Source: Nocardia niigatensis NBRC 100131
GTDB taxonomy: Bacteria > Actinomycetota > Actinomycetes > Mycobacteriales > Mycobacteriaceae
DNA length: 64,000 bases
Assembly: GCF_000308655.1 (NCBI RefSeq)
Contig: NZ_BAGC01000112.1
Span: 91,040-155,039 of the forward strand
Direction of reading: 5' to 3'
Shown here piece by piece: positions 15,679 to 24,660 of the stretch (its first letter is position 1; every line of letters begins with the position of its first letter). Under the pieces are notes generated by a model. It was not told where the DNA came from. It worked only from the letters and a program-made list of their open reading frames with translations, and did not search any database. The position numbers and the translations under genes were made by a program.

Positions 15679-17303
15679 GCCGCATTCCCGAGATCCCGGG
15701 GCATCGCCAGGGTCAGAGCCCCGAGAGCGAGGGCGATTCCGGCCACGGTCAGCAGCACGGTGCCGCACGCCGCAATGTAGGTGTGCGCCAGCGTCATCGA
15801 TGTGGCGGCGGCCGTGGGGTCCGTCGCCGCGCAGGTCGTCGCGTCCAGCGCCGGAGTGGCGGAAGACAGCGCGGCGTGCGCGCAGTCGCCGAACCGCTCG
15901 ACCACCACGGCGCGCTGATCCGAGGGCATACCCTGCCGGGTAAGTGCCTGCGCCAGAGCGCCTTTCCCTTGCGCGACACCCGATCCGCTGCCGATCCGCG
16001 CGAAGAACAAGGTGCCCAGCGCCGCGGCTCCGATGGCACTGCCCAGTTGTTGAATCGTCGGCAACAGACCCGAGGCCGACCCGGTCTCCGCCGCCGTCAC
16101 CCGGGCGGTCATGAGGGCCGGCAGCGGTGTGGCGAACCACCCCATCCCCGCGCCGGCCAGGAACACCGGCCCGCTCAGCATCCGCGTGTCGATGCCGGCC
16201 CGGGCCGGATCGAGCGAGGTCGCGATCATCGCCAGCGACAATCCGAACAGCACGATGCCGACCGTCAGGGCCCGGGAACCCATGCGCGCCACCAGGATCG
16301 GCGCGGTCACCGCGGCCGGGACCGCGCCCAGCGCGAAGGGCGCCATAAGTCTCGCAGTTTGCAGCGCGGTCATACCGAGTCCGGATTGGGCGGCCACCGA
16401 CACGGTGAACAGGAAGGCGGTGAAGATCCCGTAGAAGACCAGCAGCAGGATCGAGCCGACGGCGAAGGCCCGGTCGGCGAAGATCCCGGTCCGCAGCAGT
16501 CCGGTGCCCCCGGCCCGCCGCTGCTGCCACCCGAAGGCCGCCAACACCCCGCAGCCAATCGCAAGGAGGGCGAGAAGGTGCGGCGGCCAGCCCCTTTCGC
16601 GACCGACGGTGATCGGATACAACACCAGCAACAACCCCGTGGACGCCAGCAGCACCCCCGGTACATCGGCGCGCGACGGGACGGCCGCGGCGCCGATATG
16701 CAGGTAGCGATACGCCAGGACGAAAGCCGCCAGTCCGACCGGCACATTGAGCAGGAAGATGCCGTGCCAGCCCAGTCCGAACGGGTCGGCCGCCACCACC
16801 GCCCCACCCACCAGCGGACCCGCCAGCCCCGCCAATCCGGCCACGGCGCCGTAGATTCCGAAGGCCAGCACCCGACGCCCGGCCTCGAATCCGGCATTGA
16901 CGATGGCCACGGTTTGCGCGGCCATCCCAGCCGCCGCCACCCCCTGCACGAGCCGCCCGCCGATCAGCGTCACGGCCTGATCTGCGGCGCCGCACCACAG
17001 CGACGCGGCGACGAATCCGGCCATCGAAACCAGGAAGAGCGTGCGCCGACCGTGGATATCGCCGAGCCGCGCGGCCACCGGCAGGCTGCACGCGAAGGCC
17101 AGGCTGTACCCGGCCACGACCAGCAGCTGCGCCGAGCCCGGAGCGGCGAGGTCGCGGCCCAGGACCGGCAGTGCCGTATTGACGATGGTCAGGTCCAGCA
17201 TCTGCAGGAAGACCGCGATCAGGCACGCCGCGAAGGCTCCCCAGGCCGCGCGGGCGGGGACGGCCGGGGCGTCGTTGCCGTCGGCCGAAATCGGGGTGAT
17301 CAT
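15675..17303 (-). CDS. MFS transporter, DHA2 (14-TM) type
   Basis: 542 aa from ATG 17303, the ATGA overlap with the upstream acyltransferase. TM1 contains FLQMLDLTIVNTALPVLGRDL, the DHA2 motif D1. ARLGDIHGRRTLFL is the MFS loop 2-3 motif. Fourteen hydrophobic segments can be counted, the last near residue 520. DHA2 proteins export drugs or, in mycobacteria and relatives, surface lipids and their precursors. Its place between a PapA-like acyltransferase and a GT39 suggests export of an acylated intermediate. A long in-frame extension upstream of 17303 lies inside the acyltransferase gene and is not real. Confidence 0.9.
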   Translation of the reverse strand: MITPISADGNDAPAVPARAAWGAFAACLIAVFLQMLDLTIVNTALPVLGRDLAAPGSAQLLVVAGYSLAFACSLPVAARLGDIHGRRTLFLVSMAGFVAASLWCGAADQAVTLIGGRLVQGVAAAGMAAQTVAIVNAGFEAGRRVLAFGIYGAVAGLAGLAGPLVGGAVVAADPFGLGWHGIFLLNVPVGLAAFVLAYRYLHIGAAAVPSRADVPGVLLASTGLLLVLYPITVGRERGWPPHLLALLAIGCGVLAAFGWQQRRAGGTGLLRTGIFADRAFAVGSILLLVFYGIFTAFLFTVSVAAQSGLGMTALQTARLMAPFALGAVPAAVTAPILVARMGSRALTVGIVLFGLSLAMIATSLDPARAGIDTRMLSGPVFLAGAGMGWFATPLPALMTARVTAAETGSASGLLPTIQQLGSAIGAAALGTLFFARIGSGSGVAQGKGALAQALTRQGMPSDQRAVVVERFGDCAHAALSSATPALDATTCAATDPTAAATSMTLAHTYIAACGTVLLTVAGIALALGALTLAMPRDLGNAA

Positions 17304-18724
17304 CGCCGGATGTCGGCCCGGACACGGTAGTCGCCGTCCGCGGCCACGGCCGAGGTGATCGAGGTCAGCGTCTTGATATAGTGATCGATCGAGGCGTGCG
17401 CCTCGGGGGTGTCGGGGAAGAGCAGGCTGAGCGTGGTCACGTCGGGGAATCGGTTGACCCACAGGTAGACCGCGCCGGCGGCCGCCCGGTTCCCGAACAT
17501 GCCGCCCTTGATCTTGTCGAACATCTCGACGCCGGGGATCTTGCGCACGTCGACGTAGGACATCATGGTCGCCGCCCAGCCGGGTTCGGCGCGGACGCCC
17601 TGATCGGGGGTGGCGAGTTCGAGCACCCGATGTGGCGAGATATCGGTCAGTTCCTTGGCGGCGTCACCCGCCAACTGTGCCGCGGCCACCAGGGTGGTGA
17701 AGCTGTCGTCGGGGTCCAGGTCGAAGGCGACCGGGACGAGGTTGGTGTACCAGCCGATCGACGCGTTCTCCTGGGCGGTCGTCCGCGTATTGACCGGTGT
17801 GAGCACGAAATACCAATCGCGCCCGGCCAATTCGAGTTCGGTCAGCGCGAGGACCGCGAACAGGCCGCCGAGGAAACGCCCGCCGTGCTCGGTGCACGCC
17901 TGCTCGAACCGGGCCGCGGTGTCCGCGTCGAACAGGGGAATGGTGATCTGTGCGCCCTGCCGGAAGCCCGGCCCGGCATCGGCGCCCAGATCCACCGGCA
18001 GTGCCGGCATGACACCGCCGTTGCGCTGCAACAGTTTCGTCCACATCCGGACGGGGCGGGAGCCCGCCCGCAGCGCGGTGTTGACGGCCCGCTCCCGCCC
18101 GCAGTAGGCGATGTGACTACCGGCGGGCGGGAGTTCCGCAGCGCCGCCGGACAGTTCACTGCCGTAGATCATGATCAGTTCCGTGCAGGTCAGGGCTTGC
18201 GCGACGCCGTCGGTGTGCAGGTGATCGATGGCCGCGAACACGGTGTAGGAGTCCTCGTGCTCGATCACGCCGAACCCGAAGCAGTCCCAGTGCAACGCAT
18301 TCGGGACCAGTGACTGCACATGCTCGCGAATGTCGGCGCTGGACTCGAAGTGCCGGTAGTCCTGGGTGGTCACGGTGATCATCTCGGGCGCCACGGTCCG
18401 CCGCACCACGGAACCACAGGGTTCGTGGGTGAACCAGCTGGCGAAGGTGTCGTGCCGGCGCAGAAATCGGGCGACCGTGCGCGCCATGGCGGCCAGGTCC
18501 GGGCGGCCCGGAATCTCGAAGGAGATCATGGTCAACCGCGAGGCGCGCACCCCCGCATCGATATTGCGCAGCGTCGCCCGCAGATACTGCTCCTGCTGGT
18601 ACGAGGGCGGGGCCGGATGGGGTGGGGCGGCGAGCATGGCCGCGTGCGACTCCGGGGCGAGCGTCCAGCCGGTGACCCGGCCCGGCGCCGGATGCCAATC
18701 GTCGATGAAGCCGAAGTCGACCAC
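17300..18724 (-). CDS. PapA-like acyltransferase (condensation-domain fold)
   Basis: 474 aa. The HxxxDG catalytic motif is H168-LHT-D172-G (IDHLHTDGVAQAL). The second half has the structural NTRTTAQENASIGWYTNLVP segment (DFGWG region equivalent). The overall text, ending with FPDTPEAHASIDHYIKTL, is like mycobacterial PapA1/PapA2/PapA3. Those enzymes acylate trehalose in sulfolipid and polyacyltrehalose synthesis. It is first in the operon and probably adds an acyl chain in the cytoplasm to a sugar or alcohol acceptor. No polyketide synthase is in the window, so the acyl donor must come from elsewhere. An NRPS stand-alone condensation protein is the alternative. Confidence 0.85.
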   Translation of the reverse strand: MVDFGFIDDWHPAPGRVTGWTLAPESHAAMLAAPPHPAPPSYQQEQYLRATLRNIDAGVRASRLTMISFEIPGRPDLAAMARTVARFLRRHDTFASWFTHEPCGSVVRRTVAPEMITVTTQDYRHFESSADIREHVQSLVPNALHWDCFGFGVIEHEDSYTVFAAIDHLHTDGVAQALTCTELIMIYGSELSGGAAELPPAGSHIAYCGRERAVNTALRAGSRPVRMWTKLLQRNGGVMPALPVDLGADAGPGFRQGAQITIPLFDADTAARFEQACTEHGGRFLGGLFAVLALTELELAGRDWYFVLTPVNTRTTAQENASIGWYTNLVPVAFDLDPDDSFTTLVAAAQLAGDAAKELTDISPHRVLELATPDQGVRAEPGWAATMMSYVDVRKIPGVEMFDKIKGGMFGNRAAAGAVYLWVNRFPDVTTLSLLFPDTPEAHASIDHYIKTLTSITSAVAADGDYRVRADIRR

Positions 18725-18947
18725 GGGTGCCTCGATTCGCAGCGGGAAATCCCGAGAACTGATGTCGCAGCGCAGTCAACGACATCCCGCCCACCCCTGG
18801 CTGCGGAGATCGCGGAATATTGTGAACAGTGCCAATCGGCCGGCCGTCCGGCTGCCGCGACGTCACAGGTTATCCAAAGGCATTGCCGCTCAGCCGAGTT
18901 CACTCCTACCGTGGCCGGTCACAAGGACGGACGAGCCGGGGAGACAC

Positions 18948-20012
18948 GTGAGAGACCATCCTGTGCGGCGGACGCGCCGAAGACAAATCCGCCTGCGCCG
19001 GCTGCTGCTGACGGTGGCGTCGGCCCTGCTGCTGCCGAGCATCGCCACGGCGGAGCCGGCGGGGCCGATCGCGGTGCCGGAGGTGCTCGCGAAGGCGGTC
19101 TCCGCCGTGGACGGATCTCGACTCGTCGACGCCACCGAGGCAGGCGGTCGCATGCTCGATCTTCGGGTGCACTCGGCGGCGATGAACGCCGATATCGCAC
19201 TGAAAGTGCTTCGCGCACCGGATGGTTCGGCGCCCGCCCCGGTGCTGTATCTGCTCAATGGCGCCAATGGCGGAGTCGATGCGAGCAGCTGGTTCGAGCA
19301 GACCGATGTGGCGGACTTCTTCGCGGGCAAGCAGGTCACCGTCGTGATCCCGCTGGGCGGGCGTGGCAGCTACTTCACCGACTGGCGCGCCGACGACCCG
19401 GTACTCGGCCGGCAGCGCTGGACCACGTTCCTGACCGCCGAACTACCCCCCATCGTCGATTCGGCGCTACGCGGCACGGGCGCCAATGCCATAGCCGGGA
19501 TTTCGATGGCCGGCACCTCGGTCTTCCAACTGGCCCTGGCCGCACCGGGCCTCTACAAGGCGATCGGCTCGTACAGCGGCTGCGCGCGCACCAGCGATCC
19601 GCAGGGGCAGGCCTTCGTCACCGCCGTGGTCACGCGCTGGGCAGGCAATGTCGCGAATATGTGGGGCCCGCCCGGCGATCCGCAATGGAGCGCCACCGAC
19701 CCGTACCTGCACGCGGATCGCCTGCGCGGCACCGCGATCTACGTCTCCGCCGGGACCGGGATCCCGGGCGCCCTCGACACCCTCGACGGACCCGGCATCC
19801 AGGGCAATGCGCTGAAGTTGTTGGCGCAGTTGACATCCGGTGGAGTCCTGGAGGCCGTGGCCGATCAGTGCGCGCTCGCCCTCCGCGACCGGTTAGCCGC
19901 GTTGCGGGTGCCCGCCACCTTCGATCTACGGCCGGTCGGCACCCATTCCTGGGGTTACTGGCAGGAGGATCTTCACAATTCGTGGACGCTGTTCGACCGC
20001 GTGCTCCGATAG
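18948..20012 (+). CDS. Secreted mycolyltransferase / antigen 85-type esterase
   Basis: 354 aa from GTG 18948. A twin-basic signal peptide (RRTRRRQIRLRRLLLTVASALLLPSIATA) is cut near residue 35. The alpha/beta-hydrolase nucleophile is Ser186 in GISMAGTS. LLNGANGGVDASSWFEQTDV and the tryptophan-containing tail THSWGYWQEDLHNSW carry the acidic and His region as in Ag85 proteins. These enzymes move mycolic acids onto trehalose or arabinogalactan outside the cell. It is divergent from the PapA/MFS/GT39/GT2 operon with 223 bp between. Its 3' end overlaps the convergent PucR gene by 40 bp. Confidence 0.88.
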   Translation: MRDHPVRRTRRRQIRLRRLLLTVASALLLPSIATAEPAGPIAVPEVLAKAVSAVDGSRLVDATEAGGRMLDLRVHSAAMNADIALKVLRAPDGSAPAPVLYLLNGANGGVDASSWFEQTDVADFFAGKQVTVVIPLGGRGSYFTDWRADDPVLGRQRWTTFLTAELPPIVDSALRGTGANAIAGISMAGTSVFQLALAAPGLYKAIGSYSGCARTSDPQGQAFVTAVVTRWAGNVANMWGPPGDPQWSATDPYLHADRLRGTAIYVSAGTGIPGALDTLDGPGIQGNALKLLAQLTSGGVLEAVADQCALALRDRLAALRVPATFDLRPVGTHSWGYWQEDLHNSWTLFDRVLR

Positions 20013-21259
20013 GTGCGCGCCACCAGGGCCGAGCGCAGATACCAGACCCCCGAGGTGTGGGTCGGATCGAATCCGGTGAGCTGGCCGATTCGTTTGAGCC
20101 GGTAGTCGACGGTATTGGTGTGCACGTGCAGGGTTCGCGCGGTGCGCTGGCGGTTCAGGTTGTTGCTGATGTGCAACTGCAGCGTCTGCAGCAGCTCGGG
20201 ATACTCGTCCAGCGGATCCAGCAGCGTCCCGAGATGATCACGGCCGGGACCGGGCCGGGTGAGCTGGTATTCGAGCGAGAGATCGTCGAAGCGGTACAGC
20301 CCGCGCACCAGCTGCAGGCGCTGCACCATGTCGAGCAGCTCGTGCGCCTGCTCGGTCGCGGCCGGAATCTGCTGCGGCGCGGCCTGAGTGACCGCGGCGG
20401 TGATCGGGACCTGCGCGGCCTTGGAGAGATTGACGACGAATTCGTCGAGTTCGTCGTCGGGCAGCCCGTGTTTCGGGATCAGGATGGTGCCGCCGTCGAC
20501 ACTCAGCAGCGACAGCACCTTGTCCGGGTAGCGGGTCGCCAGCTCGGCCTGCGTCCGGCGCAGTTTGCGGCGCGCGACCACCTGGGAGTCGAGTGCGCGG
20601 TTCTTCTCGTCCGGATGCGGCGGAATCGAAACCGCCAGCACCCGATACGATTCCGCGATCTCGATGCCGCACTCGCGGGCCATGGTGGAGGTGCTGTGGC
20701 CGCCGAGCAGCGCCGAGGTCAGGGTGTGCACCGCGGTGTGGTGCTCGCTGATCACCGCGCGCAGCTCCCGCACATACGCGACGGACACGGCCGCGGTCAT
20801 CCGATCCAGCAACTCCACCACCAGTTTCGCGCCGTCGACCATGGTGTGGAAGTCCGACGCGGTCAGCGCGGACATGGTCGCGTCCGCCTTCGTGTACCTG
20901 GTGGTCGACTTGGCCATCACGAGTTCCAGCCCGATCTTGAAACCCTCGTGGATCGCGTGATGGATGGTATCGATCGGGATGCCCTCCCGGGCCCACTGCG
21001 CGGCCGCGTCCTCCAGCCGCTTGGTCTTCTCCGGGATGTCGCGTCCGTCGAGCATGCTGACCGCGAGTTCGAGGCAGGTGCGGGTGATGGTGGTGACATC
21101 CCCGCGTAGCGCGTCGCCCGGCAGCGTCCCGCACGGGACCACGGTCTCCACGAAATGCCCCACCATGTGCCGCGACAGCTCACGGACATCACGCAGGGCC
21201 GAGGACAGGGGCATGCCCGACATGGTCAGGCCGGTACGCGGTGAATCGATCATCGACAT
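19973..21259 (-). CDS. PucR/CdaR-type transcriptional regulator
   Basis: 428 aa. The C-terminal helix-turn-helix is the PucR type: LLQTLQLHISNNLNRQRTARTLHVHTNTVDYRLKRIGQLTGFD. A GGDEF-like central domain (about residues 200-300) and an N-terminal helical region (DVRELSRHMVGHFVETV) precede it. In actinobacteria such proteins often control nearby oxidoreductase or catabolic genes. Its neighbours are a P450 upstream and the mycolyltransferase overlapping its 3' end. ATG 21259 is used; an internal ATG at 21253 is equally possible. Confidence 0.9.
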   Translation of the reverse strand: MSMIDSPRTGLTMSGMPLSSALRDVRELSRHMVGHFVETVVPCGTLPGDALRGDVTTITRTCLELAVSMLDGRDIPEKTKRLEDAAAQWAREGIPIDTIHHAIHEGFKIGLELVMAKSTTRYTKADATMSALTASDFHTMVDGAKLVVELLDRMTAAVSVAYVRELRAVISEHHTAVHTLTSALLGGHSTSTMARECGIEIAESYRVLAVSIPPHPDEKNRALDSQVVARRKLRRTQAELATRYPDKVLSLLSVDGGTILIPKHGLPDDELDEFVVNLSKAAQVPITAAVTQAAPQQIPAATEQAHELLDMVQRLQLVRGLYRFDDLSLEYQLTRPGPGRDHLGTLLDPLDEYPELLQTLQLHISNNLNRQRTARTLHVHTNTVDYRLKRIGQLTGFDPTHTSGVWYLRSALVARTYRSTRSNSVHEL

Positions 21260-21414
21260 CGGCTCATCTCCCTTGCACCCCCCTGCTTCCCGATCCCGAA
21301 GCTACCGACCACCCCGACAGCCTGTCCGGGCACTCGTTCTGTGAATAATCGGCAAACTTGACCCGGCCCAGACTGTTAGGTGTCACAACAGCCCAGGTCG
21401 GAGTGGGTCGTCGG

Positions 21415-22614
21415 TCACCAGGCGACGGGGAGTGCCTTCGGGCCGCGGAGCAGCATGCCCTGCTTCCACTCCACCTCGTCCGCGGGAATCGCCAGGCGCA
21501 GGTTCGGGAAGCGGCGGAGCAGGGCGGCCAGCGTCACCTGCAATTCGAGGCGGGCCAGCTGCGCGCCCACGCAGTGATGAAAGCCGTGGCCGAAGGCCAG
21601 GTGCGAGTTGTGGTGCCGGGCCAGGTCCATGGTGTCGGGATCCGGGAAGACCGTCTCGTCGCGGTTCGCGGTGGCCAGATCCACGAAGACGGCCTCGCCC
21701 GCGCGAATCCTGGTGCCGGACAACATGACATCCTCGAGGGCGATGCGCGGGAACGCGCCGCCATTGCCGAGCTGGATGTAGCGGAGCAGTTCCTCGACGG
21801 CGGGCGGAACCAGGTCCGGATCGTCGCGCAGCCGCTCCCATTCGCCCTGGGTGAGCAGGATGTAGACGAAATTGGCGATCTGATTGGCCGTGGTCTCGTG
21901 ACCGGCGACCAGCAGGGTCATGCCGAGCATGATCAGCTCGTCCTCGGTGAGCCGGTCCTCGTCGTCGCGGGCCGCCACCAGCGCGCCGAGCAGATCATCG
22001 GCGGGGTGCACCCGGCGCTCGGCGACCTGCTCGGTCAGATACTCGGTGACGGCGGCGAACGCGGCCATGCGCTGCTCTTCGGGGACGGCGGTCGTGGACA
22101 TGATCGCGTCCGAGAAGTCGCGGAAGCGATGCTGGTCCCGTGGTGGCACACCGAGCATTTCGCAGATGATGGTGACCGGCACCGGGAGCGCCAGCGCCGA
22201 CACCAGGTCGGCGGGCGAGCCGGCCTCGGCCATGGCCGTCAGCATGCCGTCGACGAGCTCCTCGGCGCGCGGGCGCAGATCCTGCACGCGGTGGGTGGTG
22301 AACGCGGTCATGGTCAGCTTGCGGAGCCTGGTCAGCTCCGGCGGGTCCATGCTCATCGGAATGTTCGGCATGGCCGGCGTCTCGCGGACTCGCGGCACAT
22401 CATCCCGGCCGACCGTGGCGGCGCGGCCGAAGCGGGGATCGCTCAGCACCGAGCGCACGTCCGCGTAGCGGGTGACGAGCCAGGCCTCACCGCCGTACGG
22501 CAGCCGGACACGGGAAATCGGTTCCTCGCGTAGCATTTTCAGCGCTGTCGGGTGCGGATCGAGCCGGACCGGATCGCCGAACGGATAGTGGCGGACTTCG
22601 GTAGGTGTGGTCAC
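21415..22614 (-). CDS. Cytochrome P450
   Basis: 399 aa from GTG 22614 with GGAAGGAG upstream. The haem-binding loop is FGHGFHHCVGAQLAR with ligand Cys348. The I-helix oxygen-activating motif is VAGHETT, and an ExxR pair is in AVEELLRYI context. Length and text fit bacterial CYP105/CYP107-like soluble P450s; the substrate is unknown. A 26-bp perfect palindrome lies 13 bp upstream of the start codon, so it is probably repressed by a TetR protein, likely the one encoded just upstream. No ferredoxin gene is beside it. Confidence 0.93.
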   Translation of the reverse strand: MTTPTEVRHYPFGDPVRLDPHPTALKMLREEPISRVRLPYGGEAWLVTRYADVRSVLSDPRFGRAATVGRDDVPRVRETPAMPNIPMSMDPPELTRLRKLTMTAFTTHRVQDLRPRAEELVDGMLTAMAEAGSPADLVSALALPVPVTIICEMLGVPPRDQHRFRDFSDAIMSTTAVPEEQRMAAFAAVTEYLTEQVAERRVHPADDLLGALVAARDDEDRLTEDELIMLGMTLLVAGHETTANQIANFVYILLTQGEWERLRDDPDLVPPAVEELLRYIQLGNGGAFPRIALEDVMLSGTRIRAGEAVFVDLATANRDETVFPDPDTMDLARHHNSHLAFGHGFHHCVGAQLARLELQVTLAALLRRFPNLRLAIPADEVEWKQGMLLRGPKALPVAW

Positions 22615-22626
22615 GCGAAACTCCTT

Positions 22627-22652
22627 CCGCTGTAAGCAAATGCTTACAGCGG
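22627..22652. promoter_or_regulatory. Perfect 12-bp-arm palindrome upstream of the P450 gene
   Basis: Arms CCGCTGTAAGCA (22627-22638) and TGCTTACAGCGG (22641-22652) flank AA. Length and symmetry are typical of TetR-type operators. It covers the expected P450 promoter between the upstream TetR gene and the P450 start. Confidence 0.75.
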
Positions 22653-22697
22653 TCGATCGTAGGAGTGCGTCACCGAACCGTCAACGCTCGATTTCCG

Positions 22698-23288
22698 TTA
22701 TGACGGAGGGAAATTCGTGCTCACCCGGTCCAGCAGGACTCGCGCGGCACGCAGGACATGATCGGCCACCACGCCGGGATCGGCGCTCGCCAACGGCTCC
22801 CAGTGATAGACCGACCGCAGCAGGCCGATCCCCAGCAACCAGGCCACCACCAGGTCGGCGCGCAGCTCGGCGTCCGGGCCGTCACCGAGTTCGGTCAGCG
22901 CCCGGACGTAGCGCCCGTCCAGCTCCCGCCGGATCACCGACACACCGCTCGCGTGCCCGCTCGAACGCAACGCGGCCTGCAGCCAAAGCTGTTGCTCCGG
23001 AGCGGTATTCAGCATCCCGGCCAGCAACCGGCCGAGCAGCTCGTCCTCCGGGCCCTCGGACAGCACCCGATGGCCCCGATCCGCCACGACTGCCCGGAAC
23101 AGTTCGTCCTTGTTCCCGAAGTACCGGAACAGCAGCGCCTGATTCGCGCCGGCCCGCGCCGCGATCTCGCGCACGGTCGTGCCCTCGAATCCTTTCTCGG
23201 CGAACACTTCCCGCGCCGCCGCCAGCAGCGCCGACCGTGTGGCGCCGGCATCCTTCTGCCGTCCGCCAGACTCGCTCCCGGTACCCAT
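22698..23288 (-). CDS. TetR-family regulator
   Basis: 196 aa from ATG 23288. The helix-turn-helix is GTTVREIAARAGANQALLFRYFGNKDELFRAVV near residues 36-68. The rest is helical without a recognised ligand pocket. It is co-directional with the P450 and divergent from an SDR gene, with an inverted repeat in the divergent region. It plausibly controls both. The open frame extends to 23450, but that extension overlaps the SDR gene and lacks a good start. Confidence 0.88.
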   Translation of the reverse strand: MGTGSESGGRQKDAGATRSALLAAAREVFAEKGFEGTTVREIAARAGANQALLFRYFGNKDELFRAVVADRGHRVLSEGPEDELLGRLLAGMLNTAPEQQLWLQAALRSSGHASGVSVIRRELDGRYVRALTELGDGPDAELRADLVVAWLLGIGLLRSVYHWEPLASADPGVVADHVLRAARVLLDRVSTNFPPS

Positions 23289-23360
23289 TCGCCCTCCGAT
23301 GCCGCCTCGCCGACGCGCGGCTCCTCCGCCGCCGGCTCCTGCGGCGACCATAGACTCGAC

Positions 23361-23382
23361 CGCGGCGGAAGTTACCGCCGCG
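23361..23382. promoter_or_regulatory. Inverted repeat CGCGGCGG-N6-CCGCCGCG between divergent TetR and SDR genes
   Basis: Eight-base perfect arms around AAGTTA, 37 bp upstream of the SDR start. It could be an operator or a 5' leader hairpin. It does not resemble the P450 palindrome, so the same regulator need not bind both. Confidence 0.4.
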
Positions 23383-23419
23383 CACTGTGCCATCACACCA
23401 CCGTGAAGGAGTGGCGCTC

Positions 23420-24208
23420 GTGAATATCGACCTGACCGGCAAGACCGCACTCGTCACCGGATCCACGCAGGGGATCGGGCTGGCCATCGCCGCCGGGCTG
23501 GCGCGCAGCGGCGCCCGGGTCGGGGTGAACGGCCGCACGCCCGACCGGGTCGAGAGCGCGGTGGACGAACTGCGCGCGGCCGGCGCGGACGTTTTCGGGC
23601 TGACCGCCGACCTCGCGTCCGCCGCCGGTGTGAATCGGCTGGTGAACGAGCTTTCCGTCGTGGACATTCTGGTGAACAACCTCGGGATCTTCGGGGCGGT
23701 GCCCGCGCTCGACATCAGTGATGAGCAGTGGCAGGCCATGTTCGAGGTCAATGTGCTGGCGGCCGCGCGGCTGATCCGGGGGTACATGCCGGGCATGATC
23801 GAGCGGGGGTGGGGGCGGGTGATCCAGATCGCCAGTGACTCCGCCGTGGTCATTCCCGAGGAGATGATCCACTACGGAGTGTCCAAAACCGCGCTGCTGT
23901 CGGTGTCTCGCGGTTTCGCCAAGGCCGCAGGCGGGACCGGGGTCACGGTCAATTCGGTCATTGCCGGACCGACCCACACCGGCGGCGTCGAGGACTTCGT
24001 CTATCAGCTCGTGGACCGGTCGCTGCCCTGGGAGCAGGCCCAGCGCGAGTTCATGCGTAAGCACCGGCCGCAATCATTGATCCAGCGGCTGATCGAGCCG
24101 GAGGAGATCGCCAATATGGTGGTCTACCTCAGCTCACCGTTCGCGTCGGCGACCACCGGCGGAGCTCTCCGCGTCGACGGCGGCTACGTCGACTCGATCC
24201 TGCCGTGA
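23420..24208 (+). CDS. Short-chain dehydrogenase/reductase
   Basis: 262 aa from GTG 23420, with AAGGAG 10 nt before. The cofactor motif is TGSTQGIG (residues 14-21), NNLGIFG is the NNAG equivalent, and the catalytic Ser and Tyr-x3-Lys are in IASDS and YGVSK. The C-terminal GGALRVDGGYV is typical of classical SDRs. The substrate is not recognisable. It is divergent from the TetR gene and followed by a decayed membrane-protein gene. Confidence 0.93.
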   Translation: MNIDLTGKTALVTGSTQGIGLAIAAGLARSGARVGVNGRTPDRVESAVDELRAAGADVFGLTADLASAAGVNRLVNELSVVDILVNNLGIFGAVPALDISDEQWQAMFEVNVLAAARLIRGYMPGMIERGWGRVIQIASDSAVVIPEEMIHYGVSKTALLSVSRGFAKAAGGTGVTVNSVIAGPTHTGGVEDFVYQLVDRSLPWEQAQREFMRKHRPQSLIQRLIEPEEIANMVVYLSSPFASATTGGALRVDGGYVDSILP

Positions 24209-24235
24209 CTCCGGCGCGGTCTCGGCGACCGTGCG

Positions 24236-24490
24236 GATTCGGTTGTAGCTGTCGGCGATTCCCGCCAGTACAGGGCGGGATGAAAGCGGCCGGCCCGCAA
24301 TTGGGCCGCCAGGCTCGCGGCGAAGATACCCCAGGAACAATATCGACGCCGCCGCATAGCCGAGGTTAAGAGTCTGGGCGAGTAGATCGCCACCGGTCTC
24401 GCCGAGCGTGGTCGCCGCGATCTTCAGCACCCAGAACAGGGCGGTCACCTGGGGGAGCTTGTAGTTCGTATGCGGTTGCGCCGCGGACAT
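24236..24490 (-). pseudogene. Fragment of COG4705-type membrane protein
   Basis: From ATG 24490 the frame reads LPQVTALFWVLKIAATTLGETGGDLLAQTLNLGYAAASILFL, the start of a known family of bacterial membrane proteins with repeated TTLGETGGD-type helices. Near 24335 the reading shifts. The family continuation AASLAAQLRAGRFHPALYW is found only in another minus-strand frame. The remaining helices are missing. It is therefore a frameshifted, truncated remnant, unless the sequence contains errors. Confidence 0.7.
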
Positions 24491-24606
24491 GCGGGTCCCT
24501 GTTCGAGCGGTCGGTTACCGGACGAGGGGGAGTCTGCCCGCGCGTCGCTGAGAAGCCGCTGAGGCAGGCCCGAAGTCACCTCGTGGCGGTAACCCCCCGT
24601 GGCAGG

Positions 24607-24634
24607 GCCGAGGGGGTAGTGCCGAGGGGGTAGT
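24607..24634. repeat. Two perfect 14-bp tandem repeats
   Basis: GCCGAGGGGGTAGT occurs twice without a gap, followed by a partial third unit. It lies downstream of the small helical protein's stop codon; no function is evident. Confidence 0.7.
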
Positions 24635-24660
24635 GCCGACTCCCCCCGCCGGAGCCGGCA

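Noticed and set aside
14023..17325. Single 1100-codon minus-strand frame
   Set aside because: Its first half is an out-of-frame shadow of the MFS gene; the real GT39 start is the ATGA overlap at 15678.
18320..21109. Long plus-strand frame of 929 codons
   Set aside because: Arg/Gly/His-rich shadow text over PapA, mycolyltransferase and PucR genes; no family signal and no start.
22698..23450. Extended 250-aa TetR protein
   Set aside because: The extra N-terminus overlaps the divergent SDR gene and its regulatory region; ATG 23288 gives the normal length.
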